A DNA stretch of 64,000 nt from Protula sp. h YS-2021 (GCA_949752745.1 OX457025.1:49899601-49963600); one strand, 5' to 3'. Counted from the stretch's first letter, positions 10,224 through 18,513 are shown. The notes: a model not told the origin generated them from the sequence alone. Numbers and translations are program-made.

Positions 10224-10595
10224 ATGAATGCACTCATGCTGAACGGTGGTGTTTACCTTACTGTCAATGAGAGGAATGAAGTGATACTAGATTCTAAGAC
10301 AAGTTATCATCGGTTTAAACCTGAAGTGTGGAAAGACTTTAAAAACATACCACTTGAACCTGGGTTTAAACGTAGACTTGAAAATAAAGTGGAAGTGACG
10401 GTAGCTGAATATGATTCTAACATACGTGTAGAAATCTGTAGAAATCTTTTACAGGATTATCCAAAGGATTATAAGGGAGTTGTGCCAGATACACCATATA
10501 CAGATTTGATCCTCTTTGATATCAAGAACTGGCGCGCAGTCTTACGATTCCTAGAAGCGATACAACATCCACTCTTCACCATCTTGCGAGCATAA
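10224..10595 (+). CDS. Small protein with two possible PC4-like modules
   Basis: The ATG at 10224 is chosen because copy 2 starts at the equivalent point (MNALML). The product is 123 residues. The first half (GVYLTVNERNEVI...YHRFKPEVWKDF) and second half (VEVTVAEYDSNIRVEI...LILFDIKNWRAVLRFL) each read as beta strands followed by a strand plus a Trp-bearing helix. This is the same pattern as the PC4-like domain of the preceding gene (GILLTIPEWKMLKKQV). It may be a tandem or pseudo-dimeric PC4-like fold; no motif alone proves this. Its stop codon lies inside a CATAAAAA box ahead of the next gene. Confidence 0.6.
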   Translation: MNALMLNGGVYLTVNERNEVILDSKTSYHRFKPEVWKDFKNIPLEPGFKRRLENKVEVTVAEYDSNIRVEICRNLLQDYPKDYKGVVPDTPYTDLILFDIKNWRAVLRFLEAIQHPLFTILRA

Positions 10596-10649
10596 AAACG
10601 TCTTTGGACACAAGGAGACAGCTCATAGTTCATCTGACTGTTGAACGAG

Positions 10650-10991
10650 ATGGAAGACGTTTTATCGGAATATAAACCAATTACGCATGGATTCTCATAT
10701 CTGAGAAACGAATATGATGACATTGTGCTAAGACATTTTGGACAGTATCTCGTCCTATCACTTGATGACCAATCCGTGTTGAAGGATCACCTAGACAAGT
10801 TGAGAATGCCCGGCTTTCTCCTAGCAGTCTCAAATGAATTAGAAGTGCGTGTGACTGAGAACTGCTTAGACGTGTTTGTACAATTTCGCCAATATGACGA
10901 GCTTACAGAATGCTACGACTACATCACCCTCAACACAGTGGAATGGTACGCTCTGTTACAAGCATTGGATTGGAAAGAACCTAACGCTTGA
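10650..10991 (+). CDS. Small protein, PC4-like C-terminal module
   Basis: An ATG at 10650 (MEDVLSEYKPI) gives about 113 residues; an in-frame TTG precedes it. The C-terminal half (LEVRVTENCLDVFVQF followed by YITLNTVEWYALLQAL) repeats the strand-strand-strand-helix pattern seen in its neighbours. The N-terminal half, with DIVLRHFGQYLVLSLDDQ, may be a diverged second module. The end of the gene overlaps the next ORF in the +1 frame. The sequence is close to the copy 2 gene, with substitutions that keep the hydrophobic pattern, which suggests selection on the protein. Confidence 0.6.
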   Translation: MEDVLSEYKPITHGFSYLRNEYDDIVLRHFGQYLVLSLDDQSVLKDHLDKLRMPGFLLAVSNELEVRVTENCLDVFVQFRQYDELTECYDYITLNTVEWYALLQALDWKEPNA

Positions 10992-11268
10992 ATTCAAAGA
11001 GGGAGGAATACAACTCAAGCGGGGCATCAAATCCATTGAGCTGACACAACCTATGCGTGTGATGGACATTGACTTAGAAGAAGGATATGAACTGAAACTG
11101 TCTGAACATGAAACTGTTAAAGTGATAAAGTTTGGTGATGTGTGTTATGTGAGCTTTCATAGCATTTACAAACATGGATGTAATGTCTATGATACCTATA
11201 TCAATTTAGATTCTAATGAATGGTATTCATTGATGAATGTATTGAAAAATGAATGTGTTTGTAAATAA
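10876..11268 (+). CDS. PC4-like ORF overlapping the upstream gene in +1 frame
   Basis: The meaningful part begins around 10975 (LTLEFKEGGIQLKRG) and runs to YINLDSNEWYSLMNVL near the end, again the PC4-like pattern. The first 30 or so codons (from 10876) overlap the upstream gene and are Ser/Thr-rich with no sign of constraint. The first Met after the overlap (MRVMDIDLEE) is at about 11053. The same geometry is kept in copy 2. Entry could be by +1 frameshifting from the upstream ORF, by internal initiation, or by splicing; the sequence does not decide. A rich GTAAATA array and a poly(A) signal follow. Confidence 0.5.
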   Translation: MYNFANMTSLQNATTTSPSTQWNGTLCYKHWIGKNLTLEFKEGGIQLKRGIKSIELTQPMRVMDIDLEEGYELKLSEHETVKVIKFGDVCYVSFHSIYKHGCNVYDTYINLDSNEWYSLMNVLKNECVCK

Positions 11269-11560
11269 AAAAGTTTGTAAATAGTGTAAATAAAAAGTTT
11301 GTAAATAGTGTAAATAGACTTTGTAGTTAAGAGTTTGTAGTTAAGAGTTTGTAAATAGTGTAAATAGACTTTGTAAATAAAAGTTTGTAAATAGTGTTTG
11401 TAAACTTTGTAAATAGTGTTTGTAGTTAAGAATTTGTAAATAGAACACAATAAACAAGACTGTTTGAAAACTTGGTTTGTTTTATTTAACAACAACAACA
11501 ACTTAACTAATATAACAACAACAACTTAACTACAACTTAACTAATATAACAACAACAACA
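11269..11560. terminator. Convergent 3' region with poly(A) signals on both strands
   Basis: Plus-strand transcription ends in repeats of TTTGTAAATAGTGTAAATAG with AATAAA at 11449-11454. The minus-strand block has its own AATAAA (TTTATT at 11481-11486), 27 bp further on. A CAACAACAACTTAACTAATA repeat follows. No gene is seen here. The GTAAATA units recall the forkhead-like array in the polB leader. Confidence 0.65.
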
Positions 11561-11997
11561 TTAATAAAACAATGGTTTATAATGTCTATATACAAAATCC
11601 TTTACAATAAAATCACCATCCTTTCTTTTTAATATATTCACAATATCAAACATACTCTGACCTCGAGCTCTATGTAATATATAATATACACAATAAAAAC
11701 CACATGACGATGATATTGGCGTTTGTAATGAGATAGAATTATACATATAGTCATTTCTTAAAAATATGTCTAAACGATCATCGAGAGGGAACAGTCCATA
11801 AGAGTCAAATATTCTGCAGGGTCTTTATCATAATACACTGCCACCCAATGTTCTCCTGGTTCATCTTGATCGTCTGTGTTGATGACATAGGCGCCGCGTT
11901 GTAAAGATGGTAACTGGTCCATGGCAAACACGCCTTGAAACAAGTCTTTGGTCATGACATCATGACTCAATATGGCATCAATCTGCTTCGTGTTCAT
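11561..11997 (-). pseudogene. Adenain-like cysteine protease, frameshifted
   Basis: This is the capsid-maturation protease of the adenovirus C5 peptidase type. The catalytic His lies in GEHWVAVYYD, and the Gln and Cys lie in LQTPISSSCGFYCVYYIL. The ATG overlaps the major capsid stop codon (ATGA). A one-base loss in an A run near 11807-11809, compared with copy 2, shifts the frame between the His and Cys parts (11997-11770 and 11746-11561). Copy 1 therefore cannot make the active enzyme. The full-length form is 145 residues in copy 2, shorter than adenain (about 200). Confidence 0.9.
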
Positions 11998-13367
11998 GAC
12001 TGGTAGTCGAATTGGATGCTGCGATTTGCACTTATTTCAATAATGTTGTCAAATTCAGCATAGACAATGACATTGATGGTATGTTGCAAAGCCGTAGCAA
12101 AGTTCATTTCTGGCCGCAAATTCCCATGCTTGATCAGGGGGAAATGATCATCGCCATCATAATCCGGTGTTAAGTCAAACGAAAATAAAGCATAACCTCT
12201 AGGCCAATCTTCCCGTTTTATAATGGAACTTTTCTCACCATTCAACCGATCAAACGATTTGTAAAGCGTTTCAAAAGCTTCTAGGTATTTGTTCTGTGTA
12301 ATGTCAAGCTTGAGAGGTTTGGATAGAACTGGTTCACCATCCGTGTACAGTTGCATATAGTCCAGATCAAAATGTTTGAAATCATATGGATTCCTCAATA
12401 CTGATCCACCAAAAGCTTCATTATGAACCAGACCAATGACAATACGATTTGGTAATTGACCCAAAAAGATGTTATCTTTCACAAAAGACTGAAATCCTGC
12501 TGGAATAGCTAAGACTTTACATTCTTTTCTAGTGATGATGATCTTGGCAGGACTTTTCATCAATGCATCTGTATGTCCTAACTGAATACCTGGACTCACC
12601 CTCACTTTGCGAATGGTTAAAAATGCCTCTTTCACTTCTACCTTATAGGTATTATCTGCAGCCATCAATACATAGTCATCGTTTTGTCTATGGAAACGCA
12701 ATTTCAAACTGATGCCATTCGGAAGATAACGATCCTGCTCAAACAAATCTATCCTTAAACCACCTGTGAGCATAACATCACGGCTAAGACGTGTATGCAA
12801 ATAACGATGATGTAAGCCATTGTTTCCTTGCTCAGCCAAGTCACCGCCGTCGGCATTGACATGAAACCCGGATACATGTTGTTCATGATTAGGTCTTTTC
12901 ACCTCATGACTATTCATTGACCCAGCAGTATCCTTGTACATGAGACGCATAGAGCGCTCAGAATGTAGACTTTCTTCCGAATCATGGATGAGATGAGAGA
13001 TAATGCTGGTATAACCATGAGTATTGTTGCTATGCGAAACCAAACGATCATTCAGAAACAATTCAATATTAGACCATAACCCATTAAACACATCATTGAT
13101 GCAAGAGACATTATCATCTGCGCCACACTCTGTTCCATCGGCCTTTAGAATGCGACATACAATATGAAGTTTGCTGTTCTTTAAATCCAGATGTTCTTCT
13201 GTACTCGCAGGAATGTAGAATTCTATTGGAGCGCCTTCTCTAATGCTTGTAAGTGGTTGATAGTCAACATTATAACTTTTCTCTACAGCAGTTTGCGTCG
13301 GTGGCACGTGAAACCATTCCAATGGAGAAAGACTACATTCACACGAATGATTATGAATGAGAGACAT
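11994..13367 (-). CDS. Major capsid protein (double jelly roll)
   Basis: This 457-residue protein fits the Polinton hexon-like capsid protein that builds the icosahedral shell. Family-typical stretches are REGAPIEFYIPAS (about residue 44), LDLKNSKLHIVCRIL, and CINDVFNGLWSNIELFLND, followed by SNNTHGYTSIISHL. The frame is intact in both copies with few substitutions, mostly conservative. It ends in an ATGA overlap with the protease and starts 5 bp after the basic amphipathic gene. Assignment rests on motif and context recognition; a structure prediction would confirm the two jelly rolls. Confidence 0.88.
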   Translation of the reverse strand: MSLIHNHSCECSLSPLEWFHVPPTQTAVEKSYNVDYQPLTSIREGAPIEFYIPASTEEHLDLKNSKLHIVCRILKADGTECGADDNVSCINDVFNGLWSNIELFLNDRLVSHSNNTHGYTSIISHLIHDSEESLHSERSMRLMYKDTAGSMNSHEVKRPNHEQHVSGFHVNADGGDLAEQGNNGLHHRYLHTRLSRDVMLTGGLRIDLFEQDRYLPNGISLKLRFHRQNDDYVLMAADNTYKVEVKEAFLTIRKVRVSPGIQLGHTDALMKSPAKIIITRKECKVLAIPAGFQSFVKDNIFLGQLPNRIVIGLVHNEAFGGSVLRNPYDFKHFDLDYMQLYTDGEPVLSKPLKLDITQNKYLEAFETLYKSFDRLNGEKSSIIKREDWPRGYALFSFDLTPDYDGDDHFPLIKHGNLRPEMNFATALQHTINVIVYAEFDNIIEISANRSIQFDYQS

Positions 13368-13371
13368 GATT

Positions 13372-13713
13372 TCAAAAGATATCTTTGCGATATTTTGATG
13401 TTATCCGTCTGGCTGTTTTTCGTCTTCTGGCACGTTTCGTCGGTTGCACACGCTTTTGTTCTCCAAACACACGTTCTGCTACTCGGCCCGTCACATCTTT
13501 CGCGACATTCTTTGCAGCCTTCTTAAGATGTGGCGCAACGATCTTAGCCCCAGCCTTAAGTAGTGGAATAGCTTTGCGAGCCAATGATCCCAGTATTGAA
13601 CCAATACCATCGCCATATTGGATTCGCGCTCCTTTGAATCCTGGTAATTCCCCGCCCACTTGACGAAGAAAATGGTTGCGATATGCAGACGGATCGTGTG
13701 TATAAGCTTTCAT
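13372..13713 (-). CDS. Basic amphipathic virion protein (pVI/core-like)
   Basis: The 113-residue product has GGELPGFKGARIQYG near residue 20, then a Gly- and Ala-rich amphipathic stretch (SILGSLARKAIPLLKAGAK, VAPHLKKAAKNVAKDV), then a highly basic C-terminus (KRARRRKTARR). This layout is common in Polintons and resembles adenovirus membrane-lytic protein VI or core proteins, which the protease trims. That role is inference. The start overlaps the penton stop as ATGA. Copy 2 carries a 15-bp duplication (VFGER repeated). Confidence 0.65.
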   Translation of the reverse strand: MKAYTHDPSAYRNHFLRQVGGELPGFKGARIQYGDGIGSILGSLARKAIPLLKAGAKIVAPHLKKAAKNVAKDVTGRVAERVFGEQKRVQPTKRARRRKTARRITSKYRKDIF

Positions 13714-14480
13714 AATGCTTTTGGTCGAAAATGAAGTTTACAGATCACCTTTCCAGTTTGAAATGGAACATTATGGCCTGTGTCGTCCTTAATATTCATT
13801 TCTATCATGTCAAATTTGGATGTGTTTACAGGAACATAATGCGGTTCGCCACATGATAATATCACGTGATTCATGATAATATCGCCATCATGGCCTTGTA
13901 TGCCAACAGAACGTAGTAACGGAACATAATAATCACCAACAACTTGTGGTTCACAAATGCTACAATACACATACAGTGTATAAAACCCCTGTTTCACATC
14001 CGCTTTATGGTCAGCTGTACATGTTTCAGTATACCAGTGATCTGGGATAAATCCTAAAATCTCAGCTAATCCAGTGGAAAAGGACACTTCATAACCATAA
14101 TCGAGAAATAGAAACACACGTCGTCTAATCTTATCATACTTTATTCGAATAGCTTCTGTAAGTTTCAGAGCATTAGTCGCTTCTTCATTGACTGCCTCAC
14201 ATAGTTCTTGTATGGTTCTATAGTACCCATAAGGAAAATCGAGAGTGCTAAGAATAGGATCATCGAATAGTTCTTGTCGATACTGAATAGAGTAGTCCAT
14301 GCCCTGTCTCATCGTTGTCCATGTATGTGGATATTGAATTTCAGCTAAAGCCACTTCATATTTTCCATTCAGATAAATGGTTCGAGGCATACGAATTTGA
14401 TAATTCGAAGCCTTGTTGTTGGGATAATAGGTCATACTCGCATTGCTAGGCAAAGTGATGTAAAAGCTTGTCGACTCCAT
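13710..14480 (-). CDS. Penton / minor capsid protein
   Basis: The 256-residue protein begins FYITLPSNASMTYYPNN, then PRTIYLNGKYEVALAEIQY and YPHTW, the opening typical of the single-jelly-roll Polinton minor capsid (PX, penton) protein. A GYYRTIQEL segment follows, and a C-terminal VICKLHFRP closes the domain. The gene is intact here, but copy 2 has a 17-bp deletion in the YPHTW region. It lies 9 bp from the small Cys-rich gene and overlaps the next gene by 4 bp (ATGA). Confidence 0.88.
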   Translation of the reverse strand: MESTSFYITLPSNASMTYYPNNKASNYQIRMPRTIYLNGKYEVALAEIQYPHTWTTMRQGMDYSIQYRQELFDDPILSTLDFPYGYYRTIQELCEAVNEEATNALKLTEAIRIKYDKIRRRVFLFLDYGYEVSFSTGLAEILGFIPDHWYTETCTADHKADVKQGFYTLYVYCSICEPQVVGDYYVPLLRSVGIQGHDGDIIMNHVILSCGEPHYVPVNTSKFDMIEMNIKDDTGHNVPFQTGKVICKLHFRPKAL

Positions 14481-14488
14481 GATGGGAA

Positions 14489-14707
14489 CTAAATGGTATA
14501 GGTGCGTTGACGTTGTCTATATACTTCACGATAGCGCGCGCCATTCGACCAAGTATGTAAATGATCTTTCACATCATGATGATGATCTACATGGTCTATA
14601 ACTTCTCCTTCACAACAAGCACTTGTACATCTTATTTTTACAGGAATAGTTGGTTTATCTTCTTGGCAACAACATAGCTCTTTCAGCCATGTTAAAAATT
14701 TTCCCAT
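14489..14707 (-). CDS. Small protein with myristoylation-type N-terminus
   Basis: The 72-residue product starts MGKFLTWLKELCCC. Gly at position 2 and Thr at position 6 fit the N-myristoylation consensus, and the adjacent Cys triplet could be palmitoylated. More Cys (CTSACCEG) and a His/Asp-rich stretch (VDHHHDVKDH) follow, then a basic YREVYRQRQRTY tail. I do not recognise a family. Copy 2 keeps the N-terminus, the Cys residues and the tail but varies in the His region. A peripheral membrane role is inference. The 5' end overlaps the upstream gene by 19 bp. Confidence 0.6.
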   Translation of the reverse strand: MGKFLTWLKELCCCQEDKPTIPVKIRCTSACCEGEVIDHVDHHHDVKDHLHTWSNGARYREVYRQRQRTYTI

Positions 14708-15267
14708 CCTTCAGGAAACTGTCTTTGTTGACGTTGTTTCATTTCTGTTGTAATGTCGTCACGAGTGGTCTTTTTACTAAACATTGTTTTTGGAATATTA
14801 GCATCAACAATTTCCTGGATAAATGGATGCCAACCATGTGGTGGTATGGCTCGTTCTTTTCTTCTTGTCGCCACCAATGCTTCTTTCATCAAATCAACCA
14901 TGTTGGAATTTGCTATAATATCACCCGTTTTCAACACAAGTTCATTCTTCTCTGTCCATTTTACACCATATTTCTTCAGTTCGGCTAAAAGTTGTAGTAC
15001 TTTTCCATGATAGATAGGTTGAAAATGACTTAAAAATAACTTTTCTGGCTTTTCAGGTGGTGATGATGAGGGCTTTTGCTGCCTAGACTGACTTGTTCGT
15101 AAATGACGACCAAGAAGTTGAGACATTTCCATAGCCTTTTCACGTGTTCGTTTCCCACGTAAAAGTTTATTCACTTTCGTTTTGATTTCACCATCTTTTC
15201 CCTTCTTTTCTAGCAACATTTTATATTCATATTCAGGAATAAGAACCATTTTCATCGTATGTTTCAT
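14692..15267 (-). CDS. Conserved Polinton protein of unknown function
   Basis: The 191-residue protein opens with KMVLIPEYEYKMLLEKK, a basic helical part with a Ser/Pro-rich linker. A second domain follows (YHGKVLQLLAELKKYGVKW, then GDIIANSNMVDLMKEAL). The two-part layout, a VLIP..EY start and a helical SN..DL domain, is familiar from other Polintons, but no activity is known to me. It ends QFPEGWENF. Its ATG overlaps the previous stop (ATGA at 15267-15264). Copy 2 is intact at 189 residues. Confidence 0.6.
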   Translation of the reverse strand: MKHTMKMVLIPEYEYKMLLEKKGKDGEIKTKVNKLLRGKRTREKAMEMSQLLGRHLRTSQSRQQKPSSSPPEKPEKLFLSHFQPIYHGKVLQLLAELKKYGVKWTEKNELVLKTGDIIANSNMVDLMKEALVATRRKERAIPPHGWHPFIQEIVDANIPKTMFSKKTTRDDITTEMKQRQQRQFPEGWENF

Positions 15268-15590
15268 TTTAGCAGTAGTTTGGCTAACAAGGGCAATGCC
15301 AATCTAGCAATAGCTCCAATGAATCCTCCTTTCTGATTAATCAACTTCTTTTTTCGTCGAAGGGATATCTTCTTATCTGCTAGAGTACGTAGCGTATGAC
15401 GTTCACGTTTAAATTCCTTAAACCGTTTTGAGCTTAAGGGTAAATGTCCTTGCAATATATTCAAACAAATTTCAAACAAGCTTGTTAATTCCTCTTTTGT
15501 AGCTTGCTGTAGCAAGGATTTACGTCGTTTAGGCCCACTGCGTGCAAGCAAATGAAGAAACGGCTGGTTCGCTCGAATACGTTTAGACAT
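15264..15590 (-). CDS. Small basic protein with GG-hydrophobic tail
   Basis: This 108-residue protein has a KRRKSLLQQATKEELTSLFE helical part with EICLNILQGHLPLS, then a Lys/Arg-rich segment. It ends KGGFIGAIARLALPLLAKLL, a Gly-Gly followed by a hydrophobic or amphipathic tail. Proteins of this shape recur in Polintons next to the ATPase. The tail may be released by the protease to act on membranes, but this is inference. It overlaps the ATPase end by 8 bp. Confidence 0.6.
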   Translation of the reverse strand: MSKRIRANQPFLHLLARSGPKRRKSLLQQATKEELTSLFEICLNILQGHLPLSSKRFKEFKRERHTLRTLADKKISLRRKKKLINQKGGFIGAIARLALPLLAKLLLK

Positions 15591-16242
15591 CTTGACTGCG
15601 AATGGTCAAATGAGTTGGTTCTTGTTCATACACTGCTTTATCAATATATACATAATGTATATCTTTTGGTAAAATGCCTGTACGAATACGTAGTTGATCA
15701 TTTGTCTTTGGTTTTAAATCAATGAATAAATAACCATGGGGTTTGCTTGTAGCATCTTGATAGGCTTCTATGAGAAATTGAGATCTTCCAGGATACATTT
15801 GCCGCGCCAATGTACTAATTTGTTGACTGTCTCTCGGATTTTTAAACAGAATGATATAATGTGTATTCAAACTAATATTTCGCATCTCTTTCCCATGATG
15901 GAATAAATTATGCACAATAAAGATAATGCTTAGATTTTGATGACTGCTGCCAACACTAAAGAGACGTGTCATTCGCTCATCACTATGACATTTCGTCATT
16001 AAGTCATCAATGATAAGTAAGTTTGTTTTTTTCGGGTTAAAACGCTCTTCAATGTCATCTGGAGTGCCTTGGTAAAATTCCACGCCTTTCATTCCCTTGT
16101 ACAAAGGCTGATCTGCTGCATAAAGCCATAAAATGCTTTTTGGAGAGGGTTGAATCAACTTTTGTTCTAGAATTTCCTTCACCAGAGACGTTTTGCCACT
16201 GCCTGTAGGTCCAGAGACCAAACATGTAAATGGATGCTTCAT
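15583..16242 (-). CDS. Genome-packaging ATPase (FtsK/HerA, A32-like)
   Basis: The 219-residue motor ATPase is expected to pump element DNA into capsids. Walker A is GPTGSGKTSL (residue about 11) and Walker B is LLIIDDLM (residue about 77). A sensor-like segment with SIIFIVHNLFHHG and IILFKNPRDSQQI follows, as in Polinton ATPases. I chose the ATG at 16242 because it forms an ATGA overlap with the integrase stop; an in-frame ATG 27 bp upstream is also possible. The frame is intact in both copies. Confidence 0.93.
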   Translation of the reverse strand: MKHPFTCLVSGPTGSGKTSLVKEILEQKLIQPSPKSILWLYAADQPLYKGMKGVEFYQGTPDDIEERFNPKKTNLLIIDDLMTKCHSDERMTRLFSVGSSHQNLSIIFIVHNLFHHGKEMRNISLNTHYIILFKNPRDSQQISTLARQMYPGRSQFLIEAYQDATSKPHGYLFIDLKPKTNDQLRIRTGILPKDIHYVYIDKAVYEQEPTHLTIRSQDV

Positions 16243-17342
16243 TTTTGAAGGTCTGTTTCTTTCACCCAACTGTTAAACTTGTTTGGCCAACCTAACCACT
16301 TGACAAATGATTCTTTCACACCTCCTCGTCTTTTACGTGTTTTCAAGACCTTTTCAATTCTATAAATAGATTCAATATCTTTGGTCACTTTCTGCAGTTC
16401 TTCTTCATAGAAATGTCCATCAATATCTTCGTCTAAAAAGTCTTTCACACGATATAAATGTATTCCTTGCTTCTTACAACGATGTGTGACAATGAACACT
16501 TCTTGCGTCCATTTGATGTGATAATCGCGTTGAAACACATATTTAATGTGAGAAATGCGAACATGATCGCCAATGTTAAATTTATACTTCTTCTTCTTCT
16601 TCGGTTTCAATTTCAGTTTGTCGACATACATATACTTCCACACTTTTGATTCGTTGTCTTTACGAATCTCGGCTGGAGCATATTTATTAGGAAGAGAACC
16701 ATGAGGTCTATGGCTGTAATTGTACACCAAGTCTGGAAGAATGTCTAAGTAACGGTAAGTTTGATTATGTAGAAAATACCGATACATCATTCCCTTCAGA
16801 GTACGAATGACTCTTTCAGCAAAGTTGGCTTTGGTTTCATTCTTTGTGGTATAAGCATAAATTCCTTCTTTCTTCAAAAATGCTTTTACCCATCTATTTT
16901 TAAATTCTGTTCCTTTATCAGACCTTAGAGTTCGCGGTCTTCATCGTGTGTCATGAAAAATCTTTTGGAAAGCTTGTATGACGCTGGTATGTGATTTATT
17001 AGGTATTGGCTGTACCCAGACATATTTAGAAAACACATCAATGACAATGAGTAAAAAGCGTATGTCATCATTATAGGGAGCTATGTTTCCCATATCAGCC
17101 AAATCAATATCCCACATATCATCAATGCCACGTGTAATCACACGTTGTCTTTTGAACCTGTATTTGACAGGTTGGAGTAAACTAAAAGCATCTTGATCCT
17201 GCAGCCATTTCTTCACTTGTGACTGTGTGACTGCTTGATTATGTTTTCGTAAGATGTGATACAGTTTGTAAGGACCAGCAAATGCTCCAGGCTGTCCAGG
17301 TTTGAAGTAAATATTGGTCAAGTAGTCTTTCCACGTCGACAT
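16239..17342 (-). pseudogene. Retroviral-type integrase with chromodomain, nonsense-broken
   Basis: This is an RVE-family DDE integrase that would insert the element and make the 6-bp duplication. The start MSTWKDYLTNIYFKP is 39 bp after a TATA-like box. The catalytic core has DIDLADMGN (first Asp), LRSDKGTEF (second Asp) and ANFAERVIRTLKG (Glu). The C-terminus carries a chromodomain-like YRIEKVLKTR...VKWLGWPNKFNSWV. A TGA at 16941-16943 replaces the CGA present in copy 2 and cuts the protein between the first and second catalytic Asp. The rest of the frame is open, so inactivation is recent. Confidence 0.93.
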
Positions 17343-17380
17343 GGTCACACCGAATGAAAACCACCTTCTCAACAGAACAG

Positions 17381-17394
17381 CTTTTATTTTATAA
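17381..17394 (-). promoter_or_regulatory. TATA-like box of the integrase gene
   Basis: TTATAAAATAAAAG on the minus strand lies about 40 bp before the integrase ATG. It supports the start at 17342 and suggests a separate promoter for the integrase-ATPase-capsid block. The same sequence is present in copy 2. Confidence 0.5.
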
Positions 17395-17447
17395 CTCAAC
17401 CAACATCACTTAACTAACATGCATTTATAACTTAACTAACAAGTTTT

Positions 17448-17780
17448 TTACAAATCAAGTATAGATACAATGGTATGAATCACTGGAGACCATTGGTCTT
17501 CAATGAACACTAACCAATGACTGAGTTCATCCAATGTAATAGCATCTACACCATATTTCTCACAACGTTGATTTGCATTCTCTAACACTTTATCTAAATG
17601 AATGTAATATTTAGCTTCATTCCAATATGTATAAACACATGCAGTATGACAAGTATGTTCTTGACACTCTTCATGTTGACAAGCAGGACAGACTAAATGT
17701 GCAAACTTTTTTACAGCTGATAACATTTCTTCACAATAAGCTTTTTGCACAATATATTGTCTCAGTGTCATGTCCGCCAT
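17448..17780 (-). CDS. Cys/His-containing protein of unknown function
   Basis: With the ATG at 17780 (MADMTLRQYIV) the protein is 110 residues; an in-frame ATG at 17804 is also possible. A knuckle-like segment LVCPACQHEECQEHTCH could bind zinc. The remainder is helical (YWNEAKYYIHLDKVLENANQ, ITLDELSHWLVFIEDQW). It has faint resemblance to the helical genes near the right end. No family is recognised. The gene is kept in copy 2 with a longer, unrelated C-terminal tail. Confidence 0.55.
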   Translation of the reverse strand: MADMTLRQYIVQKAYCEEMLSAVKKFAHLVCPACQHEECQEHTCHTACVYTYWNEAKYYIHLDKVLENANQRCEKYGVDAITLDELSHWLVFIEDQWSPVIHTIVSILDL

Positions 17781-17804
17781 TATGCAGTCTTGTGAGTCTT
17801 GCAA

Positions 17805-17936
17805 TGCAGCACAAGTCTGTCAGGTTTAGCAAGTTATGCTGCTCCGGCAATGCAGCATAAGTCTGTCAAGTTCAGCAAGTTTTTTTTCCAGTTGTTGTTC
17901 ACTTAACACACTTCTCCATGTTCACACGTCTGCACA
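17805..17936. repeat. Short tandem repeat upstream of the Cys/His gene
   Basis: Two imperfect copies of a unit containing GCAATGCAGCACAAGTCTGT, then AGGTTTAGCAAGTT and ATGCTGCTCCG, lie between this gene and the NADAR gene. Copy 2 has an extra partial unit (59390-59505). No gene is seen. Confidence 0.6.
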
Positions 17937-18360
17937 TCAAGTCTCACACAACAGTTCTAACAACTTTCCCATAATATTCTGACCAGGATATCCAGATGAC
18001 ACTTGTTTCACACCAGCTCCCCACCAATGATCATACGTTGCTTCAACTAAAGTTTTGTCTTTACATTCTTTCAACTTGTTGCGAAACAATACACACTGAT
18101 TCCATTTGACTTGTAAAACATCTTGCATTTTACTTCTCTTCACTGGTAAGGACATGGCTTTATCCCTTTAGCAATACGTTTTGCTTCATATCCATTTCTG
18201 GATGACATAATGGCTGAAGCAATATCTGAACGGTGATGAAAAACTGCTTTCTCATATTGATACAACGCTTCACTTGTCCATGTCCATACTTTTCAAGTCG
18301 TGTTGGAAACATGTTTGAAAGAACGTCCTTATGACCACTGAATAGTACAAGATTCTCCAT
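17937..18360 (-). pseudogene. NADAR (YbiA-like) domain protein, frameshifted
   Basis: The copy 2 version is a full NADAR protein: a start with LFSGHKDVLSNMFPT, then FNSSEALYQYEKA, KWNQCVLFRNKL, LVEATYDHWWGAG and GQNIMGKLLELL. NADAR enzymes cleave ADP-ribose N-glycosides, and some remove ADP-ribose from guanine in DNA. Copy 1 keeps both ends, but two separate 7-bp losses relative to copy 2 (near 18284 and 18146) put the middle out of frame, so it is dead. A role in countering host ADP-ribosylation is inference. Confidence 0.8.
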
Positions 18361-18381
18361 GTTGACTTTGCTTCTGCTGTT

Positions 18382-18513
18382 TTATTCTAACATGTCGGTT
18401 TCTTCCTGTAATAAAATATCTTTTAATATATTTGCTGCCTCTTCTATCATGTTCTTTCTTTGTTTACGTTGAAACCACTCACATAAAACTAAATTTGCTA
18501 GTAAGAAAAACAT
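18382..18513 (-). CDS. Small ORF with hydrophobic N-terminus (43 aa)
   Basis: The ORF starts MFFLLANLVLCEWFQRK, a short hydrophobic segment followed by basic residues, and ends EETDM.E. Copy 2 has the same ORF with two substitutions. It lies almost wholly inside the intron proposed for the neighbouring gene, whose second exon shares its last eight codons in the same frame. It may be a real micro-protein, or simply intron plus exon. Confidence 0.35.
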   Translation of the reverse strand: MFFLLANLVLCEWFQRKQRKNMIEEAANILKDILLQEETDMLE

